8,707 nt of DNA from Oscillatoria sp. Prado101 (lineage in GTDB: Bacteria; Cyanobacteriota; Cyanobacteriia; Cyanobacteriales; Oscillatoriaceae). The position numbers were made by a program, and so were the translations under genes. The notes under the pieces are model-generated. The model worked only from the letters and a program-made list of their open reading frames with translations, had not been told where the DNA came from and did no database searches. The DNA lies in the NCBI GenBank assembly GCA_025454445.1, contig JALOOK010000161.1:1-8707 (forward strand), written 5' to 3'. This document shows, in pieces, positions 1 to 5,956 of this stretch; the stretch's first letter is position 1, and every line of letters starts with the position of its first letter.

Positions 1-2
1 TG

Positions 3-701
3 ACGGGCCGGCCAGCTTGGGTGATTCACCAGCCAGAGCAGGTTGTGATCGAGGGCAACCAACTCCTCTCCGCCAGGACAATTCGCTCTCTCCTGCCTGT
101 ATCGTATCCCCAGTCGCTGCTGCGGCTGCAACCCGAGGTGATGGCTAAGCAGCTAGAGTCCCAAGCCCCGATAGCCAAAGCCACTGTCAGCCGCCACCTG
201 TTTCCTGCAGGCTTGACTGTCACCGTCAAAGAACGATATCCGGTGGCGCTGACCGTACCGGCTGCAGCTGGCCCAGCCTTGGGGGTGCTCGATGAAAATG
301 GCTGGTGGGTGCCCCTGCAAAGCTACACCTCCCTGGAGGTTTCGCTGCAACTGCCCGGTCTGAAAGTGATCGGCAATCCCGACCAGTACCGCCTTCAGTG
401 GCCCCCCGTCTATGAAGCCGTGAGCCGCTCTGCCGTCAAAATTTCTCAAATTGACTGGCAGGACCCAGCTAATTTAATCCTGAAAACCGAGCTGGGCGAT
501 GTTCATTTTGGGCCTTACAGTTCCAAGTTTGTTGAGCAACTCAAAGTCCTTGATCGCATGCGTCAGTTACCAAAACACCCGCGTTCCCCCCAAATCTCAT
601 ACATAGACCTGAAAAATCCAGCCTCCCCTACTGTTAAAATTATCCCCAAATCCGCCAAAGCGCCCCCAAAAACCGACAACAGGAGTGCGAGCGGGCGCTG
701 A
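3..701 (+). CDS. ftsQ: Cell division protein FtsQ (POTRA domain), 5'-truncated by the window edge
   Basis: FtsQ is a bitopic inner-membrane protein of the divisome that links early and late division proteins through its periplasmic POTRA and beta domains. The frame is open from position 3, so the cytoplasmic tail and membrane helix lie upstream of the window; the GTG at 21 is an internal valine, not a start. The first ~75 visible residues read as a POTRA domain (VIEGNQLLSARTIRSLLP, then a helix, then a strand ending LTVTVKERYPVAL). The beta domain follows, with DENGWWVPL and a C-terminal YIDLKNPASPTVK strand typical of cyanobacterial FtsQ. The tail after about residue 215 is basic, proline-rich and probably disordered. 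ftsZ follows 169 bp downstream on the same strand, the usual cyanobacterial order. The family call is by recognition of the sequence pattern and the neighbour. I am confident of it, although overall FtsQ conservation is low. Confidence 0.88.
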   Translation, partial: TGRPAWVIHQPEQVVIEGNQLLSARTIRSLLPVSYPQSLLRLQPEVMAKQLESQAPIAKATVSRHLFPAGLTVTVKERYPVALTVPAAAGPALGVLDENGWWVPLQSYTSLEVSLQLPGLKVIGNPDQYRLQWPPVYEAVSRSAVKISQIDWQDPANLILKTELGDVHFGPYSSKFVEQLKVLDRMRQLPKHPRSPQISYIDLKNPASPTVKIIPKSAKAPPKTDNRSASGR

Positions 702-788
702 TCGGGATCCATTCAGGCGTGAGGCCGCCCGCCCCGCCCTTGGAAGTGCTACAGCAAGTCAGGGACTGTCAACAAGCGATTGCTATTG

Positions 789-818
789 TTGGTAATATGA
801 GCGACATACCCTATAGTT
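789..818 (+). promoter_or_regulatory. Candidate ftsZ promoter (TTGGTA - 18 nt - TATAGT)
   Basis: A -35-like TTGGTA (789-794) and a -10-like TATAGT (813-818) are separated by 18 nt, which would give an RNA leader of about 45 nt before the ftsZ ATG. A second possible pair is TTGCCT (827-832) and TATAGA (850-855) with a 17-nt spacer, but it would start transcription only about 9 nt before the ATG. Both are 4-5 of 6 matches to the sigma-70-type consensus. This is inference from sequence only; transcription from upstream ftsQ is also possible. Confidence 0.35.
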
Positions 819-847
819 GACTAGAGTTGCCTAGAGTTGAAGAGTTG
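811..847 (+). repeat. 10-bp tandem repeat array upstream of ftsZ
   Basis: Three adjacent 10-mers, CTATAGTTGA (811-820), CTAGAGTTGC (821-830) and CTAGAGTTGA (831-840), are followed by a partial copy AGAGTTG (841-847). The 10-bp period is about one helical turn, so the copies would present the same face of the DNA. They overlap the candidate promoter hexamers, which fits a binding site for a regulator of ftsZ, but no regulator is identified. Confidence 0.7.
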
Positions 848-870
848 TTTATAGAGCGTTCTTAATTGCA

Positions 871-2142
871 ATGACACTTAATAGTAAAATAGGGCTTGCC
901 CATGAAAGCCCGCCTTCCCAAGGACAGTCAGGTTTTCCAGTAACAGTGGACAACTCGAATCCCTTTGGCAACTCAGGGTTTTATTTGGGCCAAACTAACA
1001 GCGTCAAAGGCATGCCTGGGGAAGATTCTAGAAGTGGGGAGATTGTGCCTAGCACCATAGCCAGAATAAAAGTGATTGGCGTGGGTGGTGGCGGCGGCAA
1101 CGCCATTAACCGCATGATTGCTAGTGATGTGTCAGGGGTGGAATTTTGGACGATTAACACCGACGCCCAAGCCCTCAGTCAGTCTAGTGCGCCCAAACGC
1201 CTGCAGATCGGACAAAAGCTGACCCGCGGGCTGGGCGCGGGTGGCAATCCGGCAATTGGCCAAAAGGCGGCTGAAGAATCTCGCGATGAGATCGCCCAGG
1301 CTCTCGGTCAGTGCGACCTGGTTTTTATTACCGCCGGTATGGGCGGCGGGACAGGCACGGGGGCTGCTCCGATTGTGGCTGAAGTGGCAAAGGAAGTCGG
1401 CGCTCTCACCGTGGGCGTGGTGACTCGTCCGTTCACTTTCGAGGGACGTCGCCGCACCAGTCAGGCTGAGGAAGGCATTAACGCTCTCCAAAGTCGGGTG
1501 GACACTCTGATTATTATCCCCAACGACAAGCTGCTGGCTGTGATCTCCGAACAAACACCTGTGCAAGAAGCCTTTCGGGTGGCTGATGACATCCTGCGCC
1601 AAGGGGTGCAGGGGATCTCCGATATCATCACTATTCCCGGTTTGGTTAATGTTGACTTCGCTGATGTCCGAGCGGTGATGGCCGATGCCGGCTCGGCACT
1701 GATGGGGATCGGTATTGGCTCTGGCAAATCTCGGGCCCGGGAAGCCGCTACTGCAGCTATCTCCTCGCCGTTACTGGAATCTTCTATAGAAGGGGCTAAG
1801 GGCGTAGTGTTTAACATCACCGGCGGCAGCGATCTGACGCTTCATGAGGTGAGCGGCGCAGCCGACATCATCTACGAAGCCGTTGACCCCAATGCCAATA
1901 TTATTTTTGGTGCCGTGATTGACGACCGCCTCCAGGGTGAAATCAGAATTACTGTGATCGCCACGGGATTTACCGGCGAACCTCAATCCAATGCGCCGGC
2001 AGCGAAAGTGATTACGCCCTCACGCTCCCCTGCTAGGCCGGCGGCACCACCCCCACCCGCTTACGAACCCCAAAAACCGCAACAGTCACCGGGATTGGAC
2101 ATTCCTGAATTCCTCCAGCGGCGTCGTCCGCCAAAAAGTTGA
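871..2142 (+). CDS. ftsZ: Cell division GTPase FtsZ
   Basis: FtsZ is the tubulin-like GTPase that polymerises into the cytoplasmic Z-ring and recruits the divisome. The 423-residue product has a ~60-residue N-terminal extension, then the nucleotide-binding domain starting ARIKVIGVGGGGGNAINRM. The tubulin signature GGGTGTG lies at residues 158-164 and the T7 synergy loop NVDFADVR at 260-267, which completes the active site of the neighbouring subunit. The globular part ends near residue 370 (VIATGFTGE). A proline-rich linker (about 371-407) leads to the conserved C-terminal peptide LDIPEFLQRRR (409-419), the site that binds membrane tethers and regulators. The ATG at 871 is chosen because the extension beginning MTLNSK resembles other cyanobacterial FtsZ N-termini; no Shine-Dalgarno site is evident. 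All catalytic motifs are intact. It lies 169 bp after ftsQ. This call is essentially certain. Confidence 0.99.
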   Translation: MTLNSKIGLAHESPPSQGQSGFPVTVDNSNPFGNSGFYLGQTNSVKGMPGEDSRSGEIVPSTIARIKVIGVGGGGGNAINRMIASDVSGVEFWTINTDAQALSQSSAPKRLQIGQKLTRGLGAGGNPAIGQKAAEESRDEIAQALGQCDLVFITAGMGGGTGTGAAPIVAEVAKEVGALTVGVVTRPFTFEGRRRTSQAEEGINALQSRVDTLIIIPNDKLLAVISEQTPVQEAFRVADDILRQGVQGISDIITIPGLVNVDFADVRAVMADAGSALMGIGIGSGKSRAREAATAAISSPLLESSIEGAKGVVFNITGGSDLTLHEVSGAADIIYEAVDPNANIIFGAVIDDRLQGEIRITVIATGFTGEPQSNAPAAKVITPSRSPARPAAPPPPAYEPQKPQQSPGLDIPEFLQRRRPPKS

Positions 2143-2193
2143 GAGTTTAGATTTTAGATTTTAGATTTGACAGTGAATCTAAAATCTAAACTC
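2143..2193 (+). repeat. Heptamer-built perfect 18-bp inverted repeat after ftsZ
   Basis: Directly after the ftsZ stop, GAGTTTAGATTTTAGATT (2143-2160) is perfectly complementary to 2176-2193, with a 15-nt loop. The left arm and loop contain three tandem heptamers (GTTTAGA, TTTTAGA, TTTTAGA), and the right arm carries the reverse. The stem is AT-rich and is followed by CTCGCC rather than T's, so it is not a classic Rho-independent terminator. It may still form the 3' end of the ftsZ message or protect it. The heptamer structure resembles the short tandemly repeated sequences known from cyanobacterial genomes (from memory). Confidence 0.8.
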
Positions 2194-2650
2194 GCCTATG
2201 GACTGCTTCAATAATTTTAAAAGTGCAAACATAAATATCTTAAATGATCGGTAATTGTAAATTTTTAATGGTTAATTTCTCCCGAATAAATCAGGGTGAA
2301 ATGATCAGTGGCGAACTTGGCAGATTGAGTCGGGGCGACTCCCTGCCCGCACTTCCTCACACTGCCGCTCACATCCAGCCCGGGATCGCTCCGAGCAGCT
2401 CCTCTTCCTTGGGCAACAGTTCCCCTCGTTCCCAGGCAGAGCCTGGGAACGCCGTTTTGTCGGCTCCGCCGACTTAAGTAGCAACTGGGGTTATATAAAT
2501 AAATCTTATATATACCTTAAGAAATATTAATGTAATTTCCCAGCAGCAGTATCCGGAAGTCCAAGTAAACTTAAGTTGCAGTTCCATCATTCATGTCAGA
2601 CAGTCCCAGCTGCTGGCAGGGGGATTGGCGGGTAACGAAATTTAACACTT
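2194..2650. other. Gene-free interval between ftsZ and the thiD pseudogene
   Basis: This 457-bp gap holds only the palindromic repeat at 2427-2473. A 77-codon open frame (2244-2477) is probably accidental because it runs through that repeat, is rich in Ser, Pro and Ala, and has no recognisable domain. An AT-rich stretch lies around 2490-2530. I looked for a TPP riboswitch ahead of thiD (the conserved CTGAGA core) and did not see one. Confidence 0.55.
2427..2473. repeat. Double-hairpin palindromic repeat (REP-like)
   Basis: The first hairpin pairs CGTTCCCAGGC (2427-2437) with GCCTGGGAACG (2441-2451) over a 3-nt loop AGA. Seven bases later GTCGGC (2459-2464) pairs with GCCGAC (2468-2473) over the loop TCC. 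Both stems are perfect. I recall the GTTCCCAGGC palindrome as a dispersed repeat in filamentous cyanobacteria; that is memory, not a search. A role as a REP-like mobile palindrome is inference. Confidence 0.75.
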
Positions 2651-2656
2651 GTGGGT

Positions 2657-3483
2657 ATGACAGCTGCAGCTCCAACAACCGTGCCAGTTGCTTTGACGAT
2701 AGCGGGTTCCGATAGCGGCGGCGGTGCCGGCATTCAAGCTGATATCCGGACATTTGCCTTTCACTGCGTCCACGGCACCAGTGCCATAACTTGTGTCACG
2801 GCTCAGAACACTCTGGGGGTGACGCGAGTGGATGCGCTCTTGGCTGCAGCGGTGGCTGCCCAGATTGAGGCGGTTGTCTAGGACATGGGGGTGGGAGCCG
2901 TGAAAACCTGCATGCTGCTCAACCAGGAGATCGTTGCCGCTGTAGCCGAGCGGGTGAGCTGCCTAAATCTGCCCAACTTGGTCGTGGACCCGGTGATGGT
3001 GTCGCGCAGCGGCGCGAGGCTGATTGACGATCGGGCCGTGGCCACCTTGCCCAACGCCCTGCTGCCCCTGGCGGCGATTGTGACGCCGAACCGATACGAA
3101 GCCCAGCTCTTGAGTGGCTTGCAGATTCACACCATTGATGATATGCTCCCCGCCGCGAGCGCAAATCTACCGGCTGGGAGCCAAAGCAGTATTGGTCAAA
3201 GGGGGAAGCGCGTCGGGAAGTCTGCGGGGCGTAGATGTCTGGTTCGATGGCCACAAGCTGGAAACCCTGAAGACATCTGTAGTCGATACCGCCAACACCC
3301 ACGGCAGCGGCTGCACCCTCAAGAGCGGCGGCAGCTGCCAATTTAGCCCTGGGAAAAGATCCCCTATCTGCCATCAAACAGGCCAAGGAATATGTAACCT
3401 CCGCCCTGCGGCACGCCCTGTCAATTGCAGCGGGCAGCGGGCCTTTAGGACACTTTTTTCCGCTGCTGCAATCTCAACACTAA
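2657..3483 (+). pseudogene. thiD: thiD pseudogene: hydroxymethylpyrimidine/phosphomethylpyrimidine kinase, broken by a stop and two frameshifts
   Basis: An intact ThiD phosphorylates HMP and then HMP-P in thiamine synthesis. The remnant starts MTAAAPTTVPVALTIAGSDS followed by GGGAGIQADIRTF, the ThiD N-terminus. TAG at 2879-2881 (codon 75) interrupts the conserved AVV-x-DMG segment, where family members have a residue such as Gln (CAG to TAG would suffice). The same frame resumes at 2882 with DMGVGAVKTCML, then VVDPVMVSRSG and VTPNRYEA. A +1 shift between about 3146 and 3162, near CCCC, moves the frame to IYRLGAKAVLVKGG, VWFDG and NTHGSGCTL. A second +1 shift near 3321-3324 is needed to read AAANLALGKDPL, AIKQAKEYVTSALRHAL and GPLGHFF before TAA at 3481-3483. 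Removing two bases gives 274 codons, the normal family length. The usual KTGML motif reads KTCML, a further departure. A GTG at 2651 is an alternative start. The neighbouring genes are intact, so decay is more likely than poor sequence, though raw-read confirmation would settle it. Confidence 0.92.
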
Positions 3484-3678
3484 ATAGATTTGAAATATGA
3501 AAGATTAAGATTTTCTAGCGTTTATCATATTAGTGAGTTGCCTGGAAATAGTGTGAGCCGAGGGCGCTTTTTGCCTAGCAAATTCTGGCTTTCAAATGAG
3601 GCATACGCATTTAATTGAGGCTGCTATATTTACAGCAAAAATTACTTCAGGTTTACCTTATAATAGAAGGACTTTAAG
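3484..3678. other. Spacer between the thiD remnant and the PBP2 leader frame
   Basis: This stretch is AT-rich, with no coding frame I would support. It contains a perfect TATAAT at 3659-3664, but no good -35 hexamer lies 16-18 nt upstream (the TTTACA at 3629-3634 is 24 nt away) and there is no TG extension. It may be part of a promoter that depends on an activator, or chance. Confidence 0.4.
3665..3671 (+). promoter_or_regulatory. Ribosome binding site for the 25-codon leader frame
   Basis: AGAAGGA lies 7 nt before the ATG at 3679, a good Shine-Dalgarno match and spacing. It is also immediately downstream of the TATAAT at 3659-3664. If that hexamer were a working -10 element, transcription would start near 3671 and the site would not be in the RNA, so the two readings compete. 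Confidence 0.45.
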
Positions 3679-3756
3679 ATGAAACTGAAGTCAACAATGT
3701 TTGATAACCTAGCGATAAAAAAAGCAGTAATAAAGTCCATTTGGGGAAGGGGATGA
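3679..3756 (+). CDS. Possible 25-residue leader peptide overlapping the PBP2 start region
   Basis: This short open frame begins MKLKSTMFDN and ends SIWGRG before TGA at 3754-3756. It has a well-placed AGAAGGA ribosome site. Its stop overlaps one possible PBP2 start as ATGA (3753-3756) and lies 2 nt before the other at 3759, an arrangement typical of translational coupling. The peptide is basic with no membrane segment and no family I recognise. It could be an upstream frame that tunes PBP2 translation, or a chance frame: at this length coding evidence is weak. Its only supports are the ribosome site and the overlap. Confidence 0.35.
   Translation: MKLKSTMFDNLAIKKAVIKSIWGRG
3743..3752 (+). 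promoter_or_regulatory. Purine-rich ribosome binding site deciding the PBP2 start
   Basis: GGGGAAGGGG is followed by ATG at 3753 and ATG at 3759. The AAGG core (3747-3750) is 8 nt from the second ATG and only 2 nt from the first, which favours 3759. The TTG at 3741 lies ahead of the site and is unlikely to be used. Confidence 0.55.
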
Positions 3757-3758
3757 AC

Positions 3759-5561
3759 ATGGCTAGCGGACTTTTTTTAGGTTCTGGATATCGGGGGAGC
3801 AGGACACACCAACTGCGAGAAGCAGAGCAGCGGCGCAGCCGAATCTACCAGGCGATTGTGCTGATGCTGGTTGTAACGTCCCTGATGGGCGGGTACACCT
3901 ACCGCCTGTTCAACCTGCAGCTGGTACAAGGGGAGCAGAACCGTAAGCGAGCCGATAACAACCGCATCCGGCTGGTGCCAATGCGTGCGGAACGAGGCAA
4001 TATTACCGACCGCAACGGCAAACTGCTGGCGGCGAATCGCCTGTCTCGTTCCCTGTACTTGTGGCCGAAGGAACAAAAACCAGAAGAATGGTCGCGCACA
4101 GCAAAGAAACTCAGCGATGTCCTCAACATCCCCGCCGCCGAGATTCTCAAAAAATTGCAGAAGACCGGCTACAAATCCGCCATGCCGGTGCGGGTCGGAA
4201 CCGCTCTCAGCCAGAGTGCCTTCGTAGCGCTGGCCGAGCGAGCCGCCGAATTTCGGGGCGTTGAAGTGCGTCCGGAAGCCAGCCGCTACTATCCGCAAGG
4301 CAACCTGGCCAGTCAAATTGTCGGATACATTGGCGAAGCCAGCGCCGAACAGTTGCTAGAGAACCCAGACTATCCGATGGGAATGATAGTTGGCCAAATG
4401 GGAATCGAGCGCATGGCCAACAAGGAGCTGAGCGGAGTTTGGGGGCGTCGCCTGATTGAGGTCAACGCCGTCGGTGAGGAATTGCGCCAAATGGGCGTCG
4501 ATGCTCCCACACCCGGAACTCCCGTGCGGCTGACCCTGGATATGCAGCTGCAGAAAACCGCTGAAGCCGCCCTCGCTCAGCGACGGGGGGCAGTAGTGGT
4601 GCTGGATGTCAAAACCGGCGCTGTGCTAGCGATGGCCAGCGGGCCGTCTTTCGACCCCAATATCTTTACCCGCCAGATAAAAACCTCTGAGTGGGAGCGA
4701 CTGCAAAGCCTGGACGAGCCTTTTATCAATCGCGCCCTGCAAGGCTACCCACCGGGGAGCACCTTCAAGATTGTCACCGCCGCCGCCGGCATGCAGTCAG
4801 GCAAGTTCCCACCTGACACCTACCTGTTTTCCTCTTCTGCGATCGCGGTCGGTGGCATTCTTTTCCACGAACACGGCGGCGGTTATGGCACAATCGGCTA
4901 TCGGGACGCCTTTGCTTTCAGTAGCAACACCATTTTCTATCAAATCGGCATGGCGGTAGGAGCGGATGAGATAGCTAAATGGGGGCGCAAACTGGGAATT
5001 GGCGAGACAACCGACTTAAAGCTTTTAGGGCTTGATGGTGGCACTCACGGTTCACTACCCACTCCAGCTGAGAAAGAGAAGCTCTATGGAGAGCCCTGGT
5101 ATATCGGCGATACAGTGAGCATGTCCATTGGCCAGGGTCTGGTGCTGGCCACGCCTTTAGAGCTGGCGGTAATGGTGGCGGCGATCGCCAATGGCGGCTA
5201 TCGCGTCAAACCCCATATATTAGCGGCTAAAACCAATACAGCGGAAACCAAACCAGAACCCAGCGGTATGTCACCTGACACTGTGGCTACTATTGCCGAT
5301 GGGCTGGTTGCTGTGGTGGAAAAAGGCACCGCCAAGATGCTCAATGACGGTTCCATCCCCCTGACTGCCGGCAAAACCGGCACGGCTGAAGTTTTCGGTC
5401 AGGAAGACAACGCTATGTATGTGGCCTTTGGGCCGGCTAGCAACCCGGAAATTGCGATTGCCGTTGTTGTGGAGAATGCCGGTTATGGCGGGGTTTCTGC
5501 AGCACCAATTGCCAAGCAGGTTTTCCAAACCTATTTCAGTTTGCCAAAAACTCAAAAGTAA
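3759..5561 (+). CDS. mrdA: Penicillin-binding protein 2 (peptidoglycan D,D-transpeptidase, MrdA type)
   Basis: This class B penicillin-binding protein cross-links peptidoglycan in the periplasm, normally with a SEDS polymerase; no rodA is visible here. The 600-residue product has a short cytoplasmic tail, one membrane helix at about 29-47 (IYQAIVLMLVVTSLMGGYT) and the pedestal motif RGNITDRNG (79-87). A dimerisation-type region follows with YYPQGNLASQIVGYIGEAS and GQMGIE, which favours PBP2/MrdA over FtsI. The transpeptidase domain carries all three catalytic motifs: STFK (Ser334 nucleophile, Lys337), SSN (388-390) and KTGT (539-542), with GQG upstream of the last. Length matches cyanobacterial PBP2 proteins (about 600). 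The start is taken at the ATG spaced 8 nt from the AAGG core; ATG 3753 overlaps the preceding small frame and is the alternative. It converges on the DUF3352 gene. The enzyme family is certain; MrdA versus another class B member is likely but not proven. Confidence 0.93.
   Translation: MASGLFLGSGYRGSRTHQLREAEQRRSRIYQAIVLMLVVTSLMGGYTYRLFNLQLVQGEQNRKRADNNRIRLVPMRAERGNITDRNGKLLAANRLSRSLYLWPKEQKPEEWSRTAKKLSDVLNIPAAEILKKLQKTGYKSAMPVRVGTALSQSAFVALAERAAEFRGVEVRPEASRYYPQGNLASQIVGYIGEASAEQLLENPDYPMGMIVGQMGIERMANKELSGVWGRRLIEVNAVGEELRQMGVDAPTPGTPVRLTLDMQLQKTAEAALAQRRGAVVVLDVKTGAVLAMASGPSFDPNIFTRQIKTSEWERLQSLDEPFINRALQGYPPGSTFKIVTAAAGMQSGKFPPDTYLFSSSAIAVGGILFHEHGGGYGTIGYRDAFAFSSNTIFYQIGMAVGADEIAKWGRKLGIGETTDLKLLGLDGGTHGSLPTPAEKEKLYGEPWYIGDTVSMSIGQGLVLATPLELAVMVAAIANGGYRVKPHILAAKTNTAETKPEPSGMSPDTVATIADGLVAVVEKGTAKMLNDGSIPLTAGKTGTAEVFGQEDNAMYVAFGPASNPEIAIAVVVENAGYGGVSAAPIAKQVFQTYFSLPKTQK
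4839..4846. repeat. HIP1 octamer GCGATCGC
   Basis: This is a copy of the highly iterated palindrome that is over-represented in many cyanobacterial genomes. It lies inside the PBP2 gene and supports a cyanobacterial host. Confidence 0.85.
5181..5188. repeat. HIP1 octamer GCGATCGC
   Basis: Second HIP1 copy, also inside the PBP2 gene; here it is extended to GGCGATCGCC, the commonest HIP1 context. Confidence 0.85.
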
Positions 5562-5629
5562 AAAGTCAAAGGTTTTTACTGAACCGCTATCGGCGCAGAG
5601 GTCGCAGATTAAGAGAGGAAAAGAAGGCA

Positions 5630-5637
5630 GAATATAA
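5630..5637. repeat. Left target-site duplication GAATATAA
   Basis: This 8-bp direct repeat abuts the left terminal inverted repeat of the 5638-5761 element. It is identical to 5762-5769, as expected for a duplication made at transposon insertion. Confidence 0.75.
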
Positions 5638-5761
5638 GGCGTTGCACAATTGCGGCGATGTTCCCAACCCCCCAACCCCTCCCCGCCTGCGGGGAGGGGG
5701 ACGTGAGAGAGGGTTTTGGATGAGTGCAAAAAGTGAAATCATCCTTCTACTGTGCAACGCC
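5638..5761. mobile_element. 124-bp MITE-like element with 11-bp terminal inverted repeats
   Basis: GGCGTTGCACA at 5638-5648 is the exact reverse complement of TGTGCAACGCC at 5751-5761. The pair is flanked on both sides by the direct repeat GAATATAA (5630-5637 and 5762-5769). Perfect inverted ends, an adjoining 8-bp duplication, small size and no coding capacity define a non-autonomous element of MITE type. Its middle carries a GC-rich hairpin (5676-5699). An 8-bp duplication is made by several IS families, for example IS6, ISL3 and IS1595; I cannot assign the parent from the ends alone. It sits 76 bp after the PBP2 stop codon and interrupts no gene I can see. Confidence 0.82.
5676..5699. repeat. 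GC-rich hairpin inside the MITE
   Basis: CCCCTCCCCGC (5676-5686) pairs perfectly with GCGGGGAGGGG (5689-5699) around CT. I recall the CCCTCCCCGC...GCGGGGAGGG palindrome as frequent between cyanobacterial genes. Here it forms the core of the element between the GGCGTTGCACA ends, either a native part of it or an older nested insertion. Confidence 0.75.
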
Positions 5762-5769
5762 GAATATAA
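5762..5769. repeat. Right target-site duplication GAATATAA
   Basis: This is an exact copy of 5630-5637, directly abutting the right terminal inverted repeat. Confidence 0.75.
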
Positions 5770-5771
5770 TT

Positions 5772-5888
5772 ATGAAAGAAATTGCTAAGCATGCCGACAT
5801 AATTAACTCTAATATGGCGGCAACAAGAAACCTGCTTTCTCGCTTTTCCGTTTATTTTTGCCGGCACGAACTTTCCAGTGACGATTGA
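5772..5888 (+). CDS. Possible 38-residue open frame, probably not a gene
   Basis: ATG at 5772 opens a frame starting MKEIAKHADIINSNMAATRN and ending at TGA 5886-5888, inside the left arm of the 19-bp inverted repeat. No ribosome binding site precedes it, no family is recognised, and the composition is unremarkable. It is listed because it fills part of the gap between the MITE and the hairpin and would be the only coding candidate there. Confidence 0.12.
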   Translation: MKEIAKHADIINSNMAATRNLLSRFSVYFCRHELSSDD

Positions 5889-5934
5889 CAAGCATATTTT
5901 TATGCCTTTAGATGCTTGTCAATCGTCACTTTTT
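5877..5934 (+). terminator. Perfect 19-bp inverted repeat with T tract, probable terminator of the PBP2 transcript
   Basis: AGTGACGATTGACAAGCAT (5877-5895) pairs perfectly with 5912-5930 across a 16-nt loop, and five T's end the structure (5930-5934). That is the form of a Rho-independent terminator for plus-strand transcription. It lies 316 bp after the PBP2 stop, of which 132 bp are the MITE plus one duplication copy. On the minus strand the stem is followed by GGAAAG, not T's, so it would stop DUF3352 transcripts less well. An outer 8-bp inverted repeat (CCTGCTTT 5831-5838, AAAGCAGG 5943-5950) encloses it. Confidence 0.6.
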
Positions 5935-5956
5935 ATGCTAATAAAGCAGGAGAATT

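Noticed and set aside
1132..1602. Minus-strand open frame of 156 codons inside ftsZ
   Set aside because: It is antisense to the conserved GTPase domain and has no recognisable protein features.
2244..2477. 77-codon plus-strand open frame between ftsZ and thiD
   Set aside because: It runs through the double-hairpin repeat, has Ser/Pro/Ala-rich low-complexity composition, no ribosome site and no recognisable domain.
2560..2656. TPP riboswitch ahead of thiD
   Set aside because: The conserved CTGAGA core and its partner helices were not found in the leader.
3114..3500. 128-codon plus-strand open frame as a separate gene
   Set aside because: Its middle is the ThiD segment LGAKAVLVKGG...NTHGSGCTL and both ends are out-of-frame ThiD sequence, so it is part of the pseudogene.
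5271..5729. 152-codon minus-strand open frame across the end of PBP2 and the MITE
   Set aside because: Its N-terminal part is the translation of the GC-rich palindrome (PLPAGGEGLGG type), and the rest is antisense to PBP2.
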